From the NCBI GenBank assembly GCA_037974665.1, contig CM075778.1, forward strand, positions 7,739,001-7,803,000: a stretch of DNA of 64,000 bases, in the 5' to 3' direction. The notes under the pieces were generated by a model, which was given only the letters and a program-made list of their open reading frames with translations, was not told the DNA's origin and searched no databases. Positions 11,804-22,432 of this stretch are shown piece by piece. The stretch comes from Ehretia macrophylla (taxonomy: Eukaryota > Streptophyta > Magnoliopsida > Boraginales > Ehretiaceae). A program made the position numbers and the translations under genes. How positions within the stretch are numbered: position 1 is the first letter of the stretch; every line of letters starts with the position of its first letter.

Positions 11804-12059
11804 ACATAACAGAAAGCGGAATAAACAAAGATAATAGACAGGTAAACAAATAGAATACAAGAAAGATGAAGATAAAAGGAGACGAATGTCTCTTACTTGT
11901 TATTAGATGAACTGGAAGGTAACTGTGCTACACTATTGGTTGTACAGGAGTACAATGGAGAAGAGTGATACCAAATTAAAATAAAAATGGAGGAGAAGAA
12001 AATTCGGATCCTGAAAAGATCTTGAAATTCTAAACCTTCTTAGGGGAGAAAAAAAATTC

Positions 12060-13090
12060 GGATCCTATGTTCTGAGGCAGACTCTGCCTTAATATAAGAT
12101 ATCGAATATGTGATTACAAAAGTTAAATGTAGAAAAGAAAAGTCAAAAGTAACTTTTCCTAAAGTGAACAGTATAAAGTGATTTTACTATTCATGAATAG
12201 TGTGTCGGCTTTTACTGTGGTTGAATCTTGTTTTGTCTCGACATGTTGATCTTGTTTGGCTTAAACTGTGGCCGAAAGATCTTTTGTCTTGACATGATGA
12301 TTGTGTTTTTGACTGGATTACTTTCACTGTGACCGAAAGTAATTTTGTCGTCTTGTGATGATGATGTTTGTTTGAATCTTGTCTTGGATTCATTCTGCTT
12401 CATCTCTGAGTCTGAGTCTTGGTTCTATACTAAAGATGTTGCAAAACTTCTTCATGTCTGGATCGTTCTGGCTTATGGTAAAATACATACATACAAGTAA
12501 ATTGAGTGTTGTGTATTTTCCACTAATACAAAGAAAATATAAACTAGTCTATTTTCCCTATAATCAAATCTGTACCAAACTTAGTCTTACTATCTTCGAA
12601 GGCTTACTATCTTCGGAGTCTTACCATCTTTCATCTAACCGCCACATGGGTAACAACGGAGTTTTACGCTTCTACTCCTCAATCCCGTGACTTTACAAGA
12701 TTGTTGAGGTAGGTTTGACTAAAGGTAAGTTGACTAAGCAAAATACAAATAAAATACAGGCTAGAAGATAAACAAATTTAAAACTTTCTTTGGCTTTTTG
12801 GGAAAGCCACACCCATCAACGGACTTGAGATGTCTTTACCAGTTGCCGTTTGACCTGGACTAGCTGAAGTTTCATGGAATTCTTCAGTAACCATGTGACT
12901 TCAGAGAGGGGAAGTCTAACCGTTGCATCTTAGTTTTTTGAAGGGAACTTAGAAGAACAAAACTCTATTCTTTTCAACTTCAGAAGAGAAGTTGCACCGT
13001 TCTATTCTAATGTTTTTAGTGAGAACATCAGAAAACTCATATGTTCTGTGTTTTTGGCTGAGAATACAAAGAAACTCCAATGGCCCAGTT
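12060..13090 (-). promoter_or_regulatory. Pararetroviral intergenic region with TATA-like element
   Basis: Downstream of the second viral ORF there is about 1 kb without coding potential. On the minus strand it ends with TATATTAAGG (12096-12087), a TATA-box-like sequence placed as in pregenomic promoters of this family. The word GGATCCGAATTTT appears twice just beyond it (about 12000-12070), which may mark the viral edge or a terminal repeat. Function is inferred from position only. Confidence 0.45.
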
Positions 13091-13095
13091 TATAC

Positions 13096-14396
13096 TCATA
13101 GTGGAGTAAAGATGCCACGACAGTCATCTTCGTTGTCATCGGCATAGTCTGTGGAAATGGATGCTTGATCTGAATCAAGTTCTTTGAGTTGAAAGAGGAT
13201 GGCTTTCATCTCATCGAAACTGCTTGCAACTGCGAGCTGTGTATGGAGGTGATTCTTGAAGGAGAGAAACTTCTGCTGCTCTGTTTGAATCGCTTTCTTC
13301 TGTTTTTGGTTGGCTTCGAGCCATGCTTGCACTTTGGGAGTTGAACAAGATCTGTTGTCTATCTTGTCCCACCACTTTACTGTGTGGGTTCTTTCGAAAG
13401 TCGGTATGACTTGTTGGTTTTCAAAAGACGTGTGCTTGAAAGCAAACTCGGACTTGAAATCCATGTTACAAAGAAAATTCTGTAAAACACGAAAAATGGT
13501 AGAAGGTAGGCTAAATGTGCTGGTGCCTACCAATTCTCTATGAAATACTGGAATCCTTTGAGGACTGGTTCTGGTAAAATGTCTGTGATAGGTCCATATG
13601 ATGCCCACCACTGGATAAACCAATTTGGGACCTCAACTGGAAAGCTGCGTCTGAAAATGAAAAACCATGACATATTATGTTTATCATTTTGGCGATAGAA
13701 GCATCTGAACCACGCCGCAATGTAATCATAATAGTTATAGTCTCTGTATGGTCTGTAAACTGGAAGTTGTTTGGTTCTGTGTGGGGGTTGTCCCCATTGT
13801 TCTAAGGTGATAACTTTTTCAAGCTTAGCCTTAATATGGCTGTATTCACCTGGTCCAATGTCACTTCTGTTTGGGCTGAACTCAATGGATTTTGTTGCTA
13901 TGAGAATTGCCTCATAGTAACTTTGAGTTTTGAATGTGTTGTCTGGGATATAGTTTGACTGGGGGTGGAGATATGCACGAGCAAAATCATCTGCAGTGAT
14001 ATCTGGGTTCTGTTTGAAGTGTTCTGGTTCAGTTACAAGGATCTAGTCAAAGACGTCCTTGTATATGTATGGTGATAACTATGTGGGTTATGGGGTTACT
14101 GGTTTAGGTTTGATAACAAGGGGCTGAAACTTATTACTGAGTGTCGTATGTGAGGACGATGTACCTACAGCACCTGCATGAACACCAGTTAACTGTTTAT
14201 GTGGGGTCAAAGACCCTAAAACTGTGAGGTTTCTACCTAGGGGTGACTGGGTAGATTTTTGTGTATGGGTTATCTATTTATCTTCAATCTTGACTGGGGT
14301 TGATGATTGTGCTGGAGCAATTAGAGTGATGGCTTTCTGGGCATAGGAGCTGATATCGAATGCCTTTGCTTTACCTTTGTCTTTCTTTGGAGCCAT
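13096..14396 (-). pseudogene. Pararetroviral second ORF, unknown function (broken)
   Basis: The frame starts at the ATG at 14394-14396 (MAPKKDKGKAKAF) and can be followed with stops near 14270 and 14050-14100 and a frameshift near 13610 to 13096. The C-terminal part (13096-13623) is the longest open piece; it is charged and may form a coiled coil (VQAWLEANQKQKKAIQTEQQ). A second ORF of unknown role downstream of the polymerase is known from florendoviruses. No catalytic motif was seen. Confidence 0.6.
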
Positions 14397-14589
14397 TGCT
14401 TGCTAAGTCAGGAAGGAGAGATGATCGATCCTGCAAATTATTAGAAGCAATATATAAAGAAAGAAACGCGGAATTGAAATGTTATCAATTCTGCTTCTGG
14501 ATCTGAAATCTTGTTTCAATCTACTTGATGCGGTGGACTTGAAACTGTCCATCTGAATTCACTAAATGAATTCTTGGTGTCCGCCTCTG

Positions 14590-15300
14590 TTAATCTGCTA
14601 AACAACAAAATGAAAAGGTATTCCCGAAGGAATCCTATGTGATAGGCACGTGGCCTATCAAAAACTCTCTGGTTAGAAAATTAGGGATGAAATTATCTTA
14701 TCCCTTGATATATTTTATATCAAAATAAAAAATTGACAAGATAGCTTGCCATCTGGCAAAAATCTGTTTAGATGCTATGTTTTTAACATAAAAGGCTGCA
14801 CACGACCATGGGCTTTTACTGGGTCAGATTAGTTTTTTATCTAATAAACTCTGGATCTTTTTTTTGCAAAGAGATAGATATTCCTGATTCATCTGGATGG
14901 GCCGAGCCCTGGTAGGAATATTCTATTCTGAAAAGTCTTTCTCGTATGGGAGAGAGACTGAATGTTTCTTACGTGCCCAAAAGGCCATAGGAAGCTCTGA
15001 ACAAACTTCTTTTTCAAGTTTGGTCTGAAAGTCTTTAATGGGTTTTTGCTGTTTAGCAATCTGCTTATTAATTCTAAGACTTTTAATATCCTGTTTAAGA
15101 AAATTGATTTGGTTTTCTTTCTGTTGGATTGAGTTAATATCTTTTCGTTGTGAAGGAAAATAAAACTCAAAAAGGATTGGTTTACCCAACACATTGGTAG
15201 ATATACCTTGTTCTGTAACAGTCATGGGAAATAACTGTTGAAGGAAAGGATTCCCGAGAATGACTTGGGAATTCAACTGTTTGATCAGCACAAAGCTAGT
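14590..15300 (-). pseudogene. Pararetroviral reverse transcriptase remnant with large internal deletion
   Basis: The minus strand continues from the protease through a linker (15291-14923) into the RT N-terminus (RPIQMNQEYLSLC near 14890-14850). It then jumps directly, near 14775, to sequence typical of the polymerase C-terminus (ARWQAILSIFYFD, then FLTREF). The catalytic YxDD box and all of RNase H are missing. A stop also precedes the RPIQM segment. Confidence 0.7.
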
Positions 15301-16515
15301 CTAGAAACAAACACCTTGGTTGCACACATATACATTAGGTAATTTGTATCGAATCTGAAGTCTGGTAGAGTCAGCTGTAAAAAGCTTTTCTTTGATTTTC
15401 TCAAAATATCTGGAAGGAATTAGACTTTCTTGGATGCAGTTCATATCTGCACCTGAGTCTAATAAGGCAATGGTTTCAAATTTGAAATCATTAACCTTGA
15501 TGATTAACTGGACATACCATTTCTGGTACATGATTCTATTTAGAAGATTAAGATAATCTTCTGCAGGGACAGAAGTACTTGTTTCTCCTTCTTCCAGTTT
15601 GCTAATAGCAATCTGAGTCTGTTTATCAAGTTCACCATCCTGAGGAAGATGTTCTTGACGTTCAAGACTTTCAATCTGTAAGAGTTGAACATCTTGTTGG
15701 AGATATTCATGATTAATTCTGAGATCACTAATCTCTTGATCATGCTCTTGTCTAAGTTGTTGAATCTCATTTTTTAGCTGATGTATCTCCTTTTGGAGAT
15801 CAGAGATCCCAACTGGCTGGGATTTCTTTTTCTGGAAATGACTGAGAATATCAGAATAATTTGTATTCTTGATATCAGTCTGATGAGTTATGGATTGAGG
15901 TTTCTTTTCCTCTTTCTGATCCATAATTTCTTTGAGTCTGAGAAAATAAGCTTGCTTCTCTTCTAGATCATTAATCTTACAGATCATATCGATTATAAGA
16001 CTATGAGAATCTGTGAGGACATTGAGTCCTTTCTGCCAGAAACATGCTCCTTTGGAAGGACAAGCACATTCCTGGTTGGAGTTAAAAGAACTACTGGAAT
16101 AGTAGTCTGTTCCAATCTGATTAATGTAATCTTCGTCAGAATATTTTGATGAAGAACTGGATGATAATTCAAGATCATCAATGGATTGGAGTATTCTGCT
16201 CTTTGTAGCTTCATCTAATTCTAATGATTGAATTAGTGATCTGACTCTGCAATCTTTTGCAAAGTGTCCTGGTTTACCACATTTGAAGCAACCCGTGGTT
16301 TTCTGTTCTTTACTATGATGTCTGGGTTTCCAATTTCTTCGTGAAAACTTCTGGTAATATTTCTTTTTAGTGTATGGTTTGTTACCATACTTCTGGTTAT
16401 ACTTTTGTCGAATGGACTTGAAGTGATTCTTATATTTTTTGGAGGAAATTATGGATTTATGTGTCTTCTGAGTATGGGGTGGTCTAATGCTTTCCATACC
16501 ATACTGTTCACACAA
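15301..16515 (-). pseudogene. Pararetroviral coat zinc knuckle and aspartic protease segment
   Basis: A 404-codon open stretch. Its N-terminal part is basic (KYKNHFKSIRQKYNQKYGNK) and leads to a CCHC knuckle, CFKCGKPGHFAKDC (about residues 76-89), the hallmark of the viral coat protein. A serine-rich acidic stretch and a long coiled coil follow (LQKEIHQLKNEIQQLRQEHD). The retropepsin active site ALLDSGADMNCI lies near residue 353 with the DSG intact. The frame ends at 15301 within the protease. It is a fragment of the ORF1 polyprotein, which in family members is cut by this protease. Confidence 0.8.
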
Positions 16516-16519
16516 ATTT

Positions 16520-18400
16520 CCTAATTCTTTTTTGTTAGACTATTTCTTTAACTGTGCTTTAAATCGAAGATCAGTGCAAATCTTCAAAGCAGTCTTGTTG
16601 ATATGGGATATGATATCACCATATGTCATTAGATCATAGTCTAATCTTGGAAAATCAAGTGAAAATGCTTCATTCACTTGCTGAGCAAATAACTTTGGAA
16701 GTCCAGAAAGAAATCTTTCTTTCCAATAACTGGTGTAATTGTCAGATCTTTGGTATAGTTTACTGAGAAAGACATCCTTATACCATCGGAAGTCTTGGAG
16801 TGTACGACATCTGAGGTTCTGAAGGATTTAAGATGTTCTTTCCTGATAAACTGTGGGATCACCTATGAAATGGTAGGTGATATCGAAGACTAAGGCTGAT
16901 AGAGCACATGACTCTGTCTGACCTTGTTGATTAAGAATGAGTTCACCATTCTCATTGGTTTTCACCATGTTAAGAATACCTTCTTTGGTGGCTTCATTGA
17001 GGTGGTTATCCCACTATCCTTTGAGCTGGCCATTAAAACTAAGAATGATATTTCTAGTTGCTGCTATTTTTGTAACAACTTGTTTGTATATGTTACCGAT
17101 GATGATCATCTGTTTGGTAACATTAAGAGTATGATATTCTGACATTCCATCTATGTTCCATTCATAGATCTGAGTGCCTAAATAGGCTCTCTGGGAATGG
17201 GATTCTTCAATTTGAAGATCTGGAGGTGAAGGTCTAGGATATAAATTCTTTGTATCAGGAAAATAAATTCTATTGATGTGGGTACTTTTATCCCTCCTGG
17301 AATTTTGTGAAGATGAGGATTCACAATCAGAATTACTATCTAACTGTTTTAATGTTTGAAGAGCCGGTTGGCTCGTTGAAGGTTCTAATTTCTTTGATAT
17401 GAAAATCAGTTCCTGGAGAAGTTTGGTATTCTTCTCTTATGTGGATTCCAACTTTGGAATAAAACTAGATATCTTAAAAAGTAAAACCTTGATTGGAGAT
17501 TCTGGTTTAACCTTTGAACTGGTTAACTTAAGAGAATCAAATGATTTTGTCAAAGAGACAGGAGTCTGTTCTTTTGACTTCTGGATTGATTCAATCGGTT
17601 TAACTGGATGTATGGAGATCGTAGTCTATTTTTCAAGAAAATCTGCGATATTCTAAACTTGTTTTTGTAATGTAACAACTGAAAGATTAGTCCAATTATT
17701 TTGTTGAGCTATATCTTTAAGTTCTGGTTCCTCTGAAAGGATAACTGGCTTAAGATCTACAGTTCCTTCTTTAGTAGGAATCTGAGTATGTTGGAACGGA
17801 GGGTGTTCCGATTCAATGACTGTTGTGGAATTAGGTAAATTCCATTTTCTTGTTCTTGTTGTAAGAACATTGATATTCATTGGTTTATTTTTGTATTTAA
17901 ACCAAAGAAAAAAATGGTACATTCATTCCGACAATTTGCAAATATTGGAGCCATTGGTCCTTTAATTCTGCTAATTGTTCATTGGTGTGGTTCTCGAAAT
18001 ACCACTTTTTGATTTTCTTGTTTTCGTTTGAAAGAAATTCTTCTTTCAAACCCTGAACATCTCTTTCAAAAACTTCTGACAGCATGTTAATGCCAAAGTC
18101 AGATGCTGAAGGGTTGAAATCAACAGACGATGTATCTGTTGGTTCAAATTCTGGATAGACTGGACGAATAGTCTGGTTTTCAATCCTGATTCCTAAAGGA
18201 GTGGATTGGTTCTGAGTTCTGCTTGTTGATGGCAAATCAACAAAGCCTGGAGTAGGGTCAGAAATACTGATCCTAGAGATACTGGAAACTGAACGGGATA
18301 GAACTGATTCCCTATTTCCTCTATCTATTTTAATTTAATAGTACCATCCTCATATTGGACGATCTGTTCAATTTTAGAGTTTTAGACGTTCTGGTCCTGA
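16520..18400 (-). pseudogene. Pararetroviral ORF1 middle region, coat and coiled-coil part (fragmented)
   Basis: Pieces in different frames (18235-17897, 17922-17653, and shorter ones to 16674) show the ORF1 segment between movement protein and zinc knuckle. The recognisable word is WYFENHTNEQLAELKDQWLQ. At least three frameshifts or stops separate the pieces. The segment 17609-18390 is duplicated at 19392-20178. Confidence 0.65.
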
Positions 18401-18522
18401 ACAGTTGGTTTGGTGGCATTCTCAATATCCCACCTTTCTGGAAGTGAAATTTCGTTCCACTTAATAGTTCTAAGTATATTAACTATGCATCTGTTTCTAT
18501 CCATATTCCAAATGATAGTTTC

Positions 18523-19143
18523 TCATTTTGGACGTTTTCTAGTGATAGATTTGGGATTTAATCTTGTAGTCATTAATTTATAATTAAGACGATAAATAAC
18601 TTCATATGCATGTGTACCACAATCAACATGATAGTTATATGTCTTAATATCTAATTGAAGTGCTTTCATGACATGAGGACATGTAAGCGATATGGTATGA
18701 TCTGGAAAACAATTAAAGAAAACTGGACCATTACTTAGACTAGTTTCTACTAATCCTACTAATGAATCATTATATATGAGTAGTCTACAATCTCTAAGAG
18801 CTAGATATACACTGGTATCTAGACCTTCTCTAATTAAAGGCTTAAGTGCGACTTGCACATGGCCTATATGAAGAAACCTATAGCCGTTTCTTTTGGCTCT
18901 GTCTAGTGACTTTTGTGAAAAGAGTCTAATACTCTGTTGATCACTGGTTAATGGCACTACGTCTTCCTTACATCTAATAGTAAGTAGAGATTTTAAGTCA
19001 ATGAGACCTTTTTGATAAATCTCATTTATGTTCATCTTAGGAGGTTTCCAATTACTTAACTCTCCTACTGTCCATGTTTGTTCTGTTTTTGCTATGGTAT
19101 TATTATCTGAACCTACTGAAGCATTACTGTTACTAGAAGCCAT
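18523..19143 (-). pseudogene. Pararetroviral movement protein (N-terminal part of broken ORF1)
   Basis: A 206-codon frame starts at 19143 (MASSNSNASVG). It contains the 30K-superfamily movement-protein core, with LHIGHVQVALKPL followed by LALRDCRLLIYNDSLVGLVE. In Caulimoviridae this protein modifies plasmodesmata for cell-to-cell movement and is the first domain of ORF1. A stop at 18523 (after RKRPK) separates it from the rest of the polyprotein. Confidence 0.78.
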
Positions 19144-19342
19144 TACAACTATGTCGACTGGTCTTAAACTTACAATCTGTGAACCTATTTACTATCTTCG
19201 AGCCTACAGCCCCACAAGGGAACCTGGAATCAACTGCCCTTCCTCGAGTCTTACTTACTCCCAAACCCTAGACATGAACTACTGCAGCAAAGGTAAGTTG
19301 TAGATATAGGTATGTTGCTAAGACCAACCTAATAGTTGCTCT

Positions 19343-19355
19343 GGCTCTAATACCA
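19343..19355 (-). other. Pararetroviral primer-binding site
   Basis: The minus strand reads TGGTATTAGAGCC, one mismatch from the plant initiator tRNA-Met complement (TGGTATCAGAGCC). It lies about 200 bp before the movement-protein start, where Caulimoviridae place it. Confidence 0.8.
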
Positions 19356-19391
19356 GAAACAACCCAGGGGAGAACAGATAAAGATAGACAG

Positions 19392-20178
19392 GTATGGAGA
19401 TCGCAGTCTGTTTTTCAAGAATATCTTCGATATTCTGAACTTGTTTTTGTAATGTAACAACTGAAAGATTAGTCCAATTATTTTGTTGAGCTATATCTTT
19501 AAGTTCTGGTTCCTCTGAAAGGATAACTGGTTTAAGATCTACAGTTCCTTCTTTAGTAGGAATCTGAGTATATTGGAACGGAGGGTGTTCCGATTCAATG
19601 ACTGTTGTGGAATTAGGTAAATTCCATTTTCTTGTTCTTGCTGTAAGAACATTGATATTCATTGGTTTATTTTTGTGTTTAAACCAAAGAAAAAATGGTA
19701 CATTCATTATGACAATTTGCAAATATTGGAGCCATTGGTCATTTAATTCTGCTAATTGTTCATTGGTGTGGTTCTCGAAATACCACTTTCTGATTTTCTT
19801 GTTTTCGTCTAAAAGAAATTCTTCTTTCAAACCCTGAACATCTCTTTCAAAAACTTCTGACAGCATATTGATGCCAAAGTCAGATGCTGAAGGGTTGAAA
19901 TCAACAGACGATGTATCTGTTAGTTCAAATTCTGGACAGACTGGACGAGCAGTCTGGTTTTCAATCCTGATTCCTAAAGGAGTGGATTGGTTCTGAGTTC
20001 TGCTTGTTTATGGCAAATCAACAAAGCCTGGAGTAGGGTCAGAAATACTGATCCTAGAGATACTGGAAACTGAACGGGATAGAATTGATTCCCTATTTCC
20101 TCTATCTATTTTAATTGAAACAGTACCATCCTCATATTGGACGATCTGTTCAATTCTGAAGTTCTGGACATTCTGGCC
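19392..20178 (-). repeat. Partial duplicate of the viral segment 17609-18390
   Basis: The two segments are near-identical in the same orientation. The duplicate is open through VFERDVQGLKEEFLLDENKK to NNWTNLSVVTLQKQ, where the other copy is frameshifted. Identity stops abruptly at 19392, just upstream of the primer-binding site, and at about 20178, where the A/TA tract begins. Confidence 0.9.
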
Positions 20179-20181
20179 CTG

Positions 20182-20274
<93 letters not shown>

Positions 20275-20335
20275 CATGTATATATGTACGAATATATACA
20301 TATATATATATGTATAAATGTATAGATCTGTATAA
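20179..20335. repeat. A-tract and (TA)n microsatellite at the right edge of the viral copy
   Basis: A run of about 15 A is followed by some 45 TA units and then TA/CATG variants. Reading frames of alternating Y and I here are artefacts. Confidence 0.95.
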
Positions 20336-20339
20336 ATTA

Positions 20340-20510
20340 AAAGGGGCGGGTTACCTTCAATGGCGGAGTCAAGGCTGATGGTGGCATGGGTGGTGCCCAG
20401 GGATGGAGATGACGAGTTTGGAGGGTAGGGTTGCTGGTGTGCAGGGGTGGGGGTGAGGGACGGGGAGGGTCATGGGTAGAGGGTAGGGGATGTGGGGGTG
20501 GGTGTTTGTT
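20340..20510 (-). other. G-rich segment with exon-like edge in CACTA-1
   Basis: The plus strand is rich in GGGTGGG/GGGGATG words. On the minus strand it reads as a pyrimidine-rich exon-like stretch ending in a donor-like CATTGAAG/GTAACC at about 20355. CACTA-2 has a G-rich stretch with a donor-like edge in the same relative place (40470-40545). A first exon of a lost transposon gene is possible. Confidence 0.4.
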
Positions 20511-20580
20511 TTTTACATTAGATCAGCCCTAATGGGGCTGATTTCCTTTAATTTTTTATTTTTTTTATTTTTTAAAGATT

Positions 20581-20690
20581 GGTGGAGACGGGATTCAACT
20601 CCCGTCTCCAAGCTTGGAGATAGGATTCATCTCCCGTCTCTAAGCTTGGAGATGGGGTATAGCCCCCGTCTCCAATACGGAGACAAGGAA
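20581..20690. repeat. Three consecutive hairpins (GGAGACGGG...CCCGTCTCC) in CACTA-1
   Basis: Three inverted repeats with about 9-12 bp arms and 6-base loops follow each other, separated by AAGCTTGG. The first reads GGAGACGGG, loop ATTCAA, CTCCCGTCTCC. CACTA-2 has a three-hairpin module of different sequence at 40610-40736. Confidence 0.85.
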
Positions 20691-20699
20691 AAATGAAAA

Positions 20700-21290
20700 A
20701 AAAATTATTAACGTTTAAAATTATAAAAAAATGTATATTTAAAAATATAATTTTAATCTTAGTAATTATATAAGAATTTATTAATAAAAGTACAAAAATA
20801 TAATGTGTAATTTTATAAAAATAGTATGATTCATACAATTAACAATTATAAATTTATAATTTACAAAATTATATGAAGTGGAAAAGTTTTAATTTTTAAT
20901 TTTACATTTATTAGCTGAAAATATAATTTAATGCAATTGTATGCATGCCGTGATTGGACAGCTAGATATTTATGTTGACAAAAATTAAATAAAGTATGTC
21001 ATGTTTCAATATCTGAATCTATAATTTGTTATCGTGTGCTTAAAAAGTCATCGTGATTTGACAGATCACTGAGGTGATCATACAAAAAGACACGTGCATA
21101 CGAACTAATTAATGGTCATAAAGTTAGATGTGACTAAAAACGAAAGAAAGAAATAATTTGGTGACGCTCCAGCATGATATATTAGGCCGTATCATGGTTT
21201 AAATATAAAATTATATATTATGGTTTATTAACCATAATATATTATTAATCTTACTAATTAAAACAGATAAAATTTAGTTGTTACCCATTA
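20700..21290. other. CACTA-1 AT-rich interior without recognised gene
   Basis: Very AT-rich sequence between the hairpin module and the right subterminal repeats. No coding region, exon or ordered repeat was recognised. Confidence 0.5.
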
Positions 21291-21610
21291 TGGTGATAGT
21301 TTGGTGAGGGAATCTGTCATCATACCGTCACCGAGCCATCTCTACCGTATTGAAATTACCTACCTAATTTTTTTCCTCACCGTGCCGTCGCCAATTTGGT
21401 GATGGTCTAGCTTGGCCGTCGCCAATTTGGTGACAGTATAGCATGGCTATCACGAAATTAGAGATGGCAAAGACGGCCGTCACCAACGGTGACAGCTTGG
21501 TGACGGTTTTTTGCGGTGGATATTTTGCCGTTACCTTCCCCTCACAAAACTTGCGTCAAACTTTTCCGTCAGAAAACCATCGTCGTGTTGGAGACAGCAT
21601 GGCGACGACC
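21290..21610. repeat. Right subterminal repeat array of CACTA-1
   Basis: Words such as GCCGTCGCCAATTTGGTGA and GTGACGGT recur in both orientations and match the words of the left array (8130-8480). Confidence 0.8.
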
Positions 21611-21639
21611 CGTCGCAAATTCTAGTTTTTTTTGTAGTG

Positions 21640-22182
21640 ATCCAAGTTAGCAAGCCAAGTGATATAATTGTGTTTGAGAATATTATGGAAAAACTAAATT
21701 AAATGATGGCATGCAAAGTGAGGTTCCCAATCTCTAATATGTTCCCAAGTACTAGGAAAAGTAAAAATGCCCTTGTTGGTAGTGTTCTACCTAAATTGAT
21801 CATCCTTGTCAACACAAATGAAAGTGTTAAAATGAACAAGAGTCAGTTGGACAAGAAAAGACGGGCAAATAGGCCAAAGCAATTGGTCATCGTTGACAAT
21901 GTCCGAGATTCTACTATTAAAGTACAGGTAAAGGACTCCAATGTTGTGCAAAGGAAGCAAGATGCTGGAAGGGTGCCAATTATTATACCAAAAGAAAGTA
22001 TCCTTACCATTATCAATTCTATGAGTGATAATGTCACGAGTAATAGGTCTAAGTTTGAAGATTTTTCTCCAAGACCAACATGCATTACTAAGAATATTCA
22101 TGTTCCAAATGCGTCTATCCTTAATATAATTGGTCCAAACCCAAAGATGGAAGTTTTGCATATCCATGAGATAGAATTCTGA
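21640..22182 (-). mobile_element. LINE (L1-type) ORF2 3' fragment, upstream half
   Basis: The minus strand encodes WVWTNYIKDRRIW, then NACWSWRKIFKLRP and NGKDTFFWYNNWHP, the conserved region between RT and the zinc-binding tail of plant LINE ORF2. It is open from 22167 to 21787, continues with stops to 21643, and resumes at 8106 beyond CACTA-1. The upstream RT domain is missing, consistent with the usual 5' truncation of LINEs. Confidence 0.85.
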
Positions 22183-22189
22183 AGTAGTA

Positions 22190-22432
22190 CGTCCGCGATC
22201 ATACCGGCACTAATGTACTAATACACCTCTTCACAACTTTAAAATAGTCAAATTAACATTTTTTTTCTAGGTTTAAGAGGACACTTCTTTTTTGCTACAG
22301 TAATGTATATTTTAATTTACTTAATTTTCAATTATTTATAGATTATATTGTTGTATGTCAAGAAAGTTGTTGGCATAAACCCGAAGTAAACACCTTAAAA
22401 TTAAGTATATCTCATCTTTATTAATTTTTCGA
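22190..22432. other. Intergenic, nothing recognised
   Basis: AT-rich spacer between the LINE fragment and a MULE-type MITE. It ends with the left 9-bp target copy ATTTTTCGA (22424-22432). Confidence 0.6.

Larger units (their letters stand above)
12060..20180 (-). mobile_element. Endogenous pararetrovirus (Caulimoviridae, florendovirus/petuvirus-like), rearranged and broken
   Basis: In minus-strand order: a partial duplicate of the region downstream of the movement gene (20178-19392), a tRNA-iMet primer-binding site (19355-19343), a movement protein (19143-18523), coat-region and coiled-coil remnants, a CCHC zinc knuckle (16290-16249), aspartic protease (about 15470), a truncated RT (to about 14700), a second ORF (14396-13096) and a promoter-like non-coding region (to about 12060). 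No integrase exists, as expected for pararetroviruses, which enter genomes through illegitimate recombination. The two-ORF layout favours florendoviruses; petuvirus-like is the alternative. Many stops, frameshifts and a large RT/RNase H deletion make it incapable of replication. Confidence 0.83.
8107..21639. mobile_element. CACTA (En/Spm-type) transposon, 13.5 kb, carrying host gene fragments and a pararetrovirus (CACTA-1)
   Basis: The left terminus is CACTACGAAAAAAA at 8107. The right terminus on the minus strand is CACTACAAAAAAAA, ending at 21639. The 3-bp flanks are ATC on both sides (8104-8106, 21640-21642), the target-site length of CACTA elements. Both ends hold dense subterminal repeats built on CCGTCACC/GTCGCC words (8130-8480, 21290-21610). 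I found no recognisable transposase, so it is presumably non-autonomous. The interior holds P5CDH, CIPK and NFD6-like fragments (8955-11702), a Caulimoviridae copy (about 12060-20180), an AT microsatellite and a hairpin module. The LINE remnant is contiguous across the insertion. Confidence 0.88.

Noticed and set aside
20008-20325. Frames of alternating Y and I extending into viral sequence
   Set aside because: They read through the (TA)n tract adjoining the duplicated viral segment.
21703-22182. 159-codon plus-strand frame
   Set aside because: The opposite strand carries recognisable LINE ORF2 sequence; the plus frame is its shadow.
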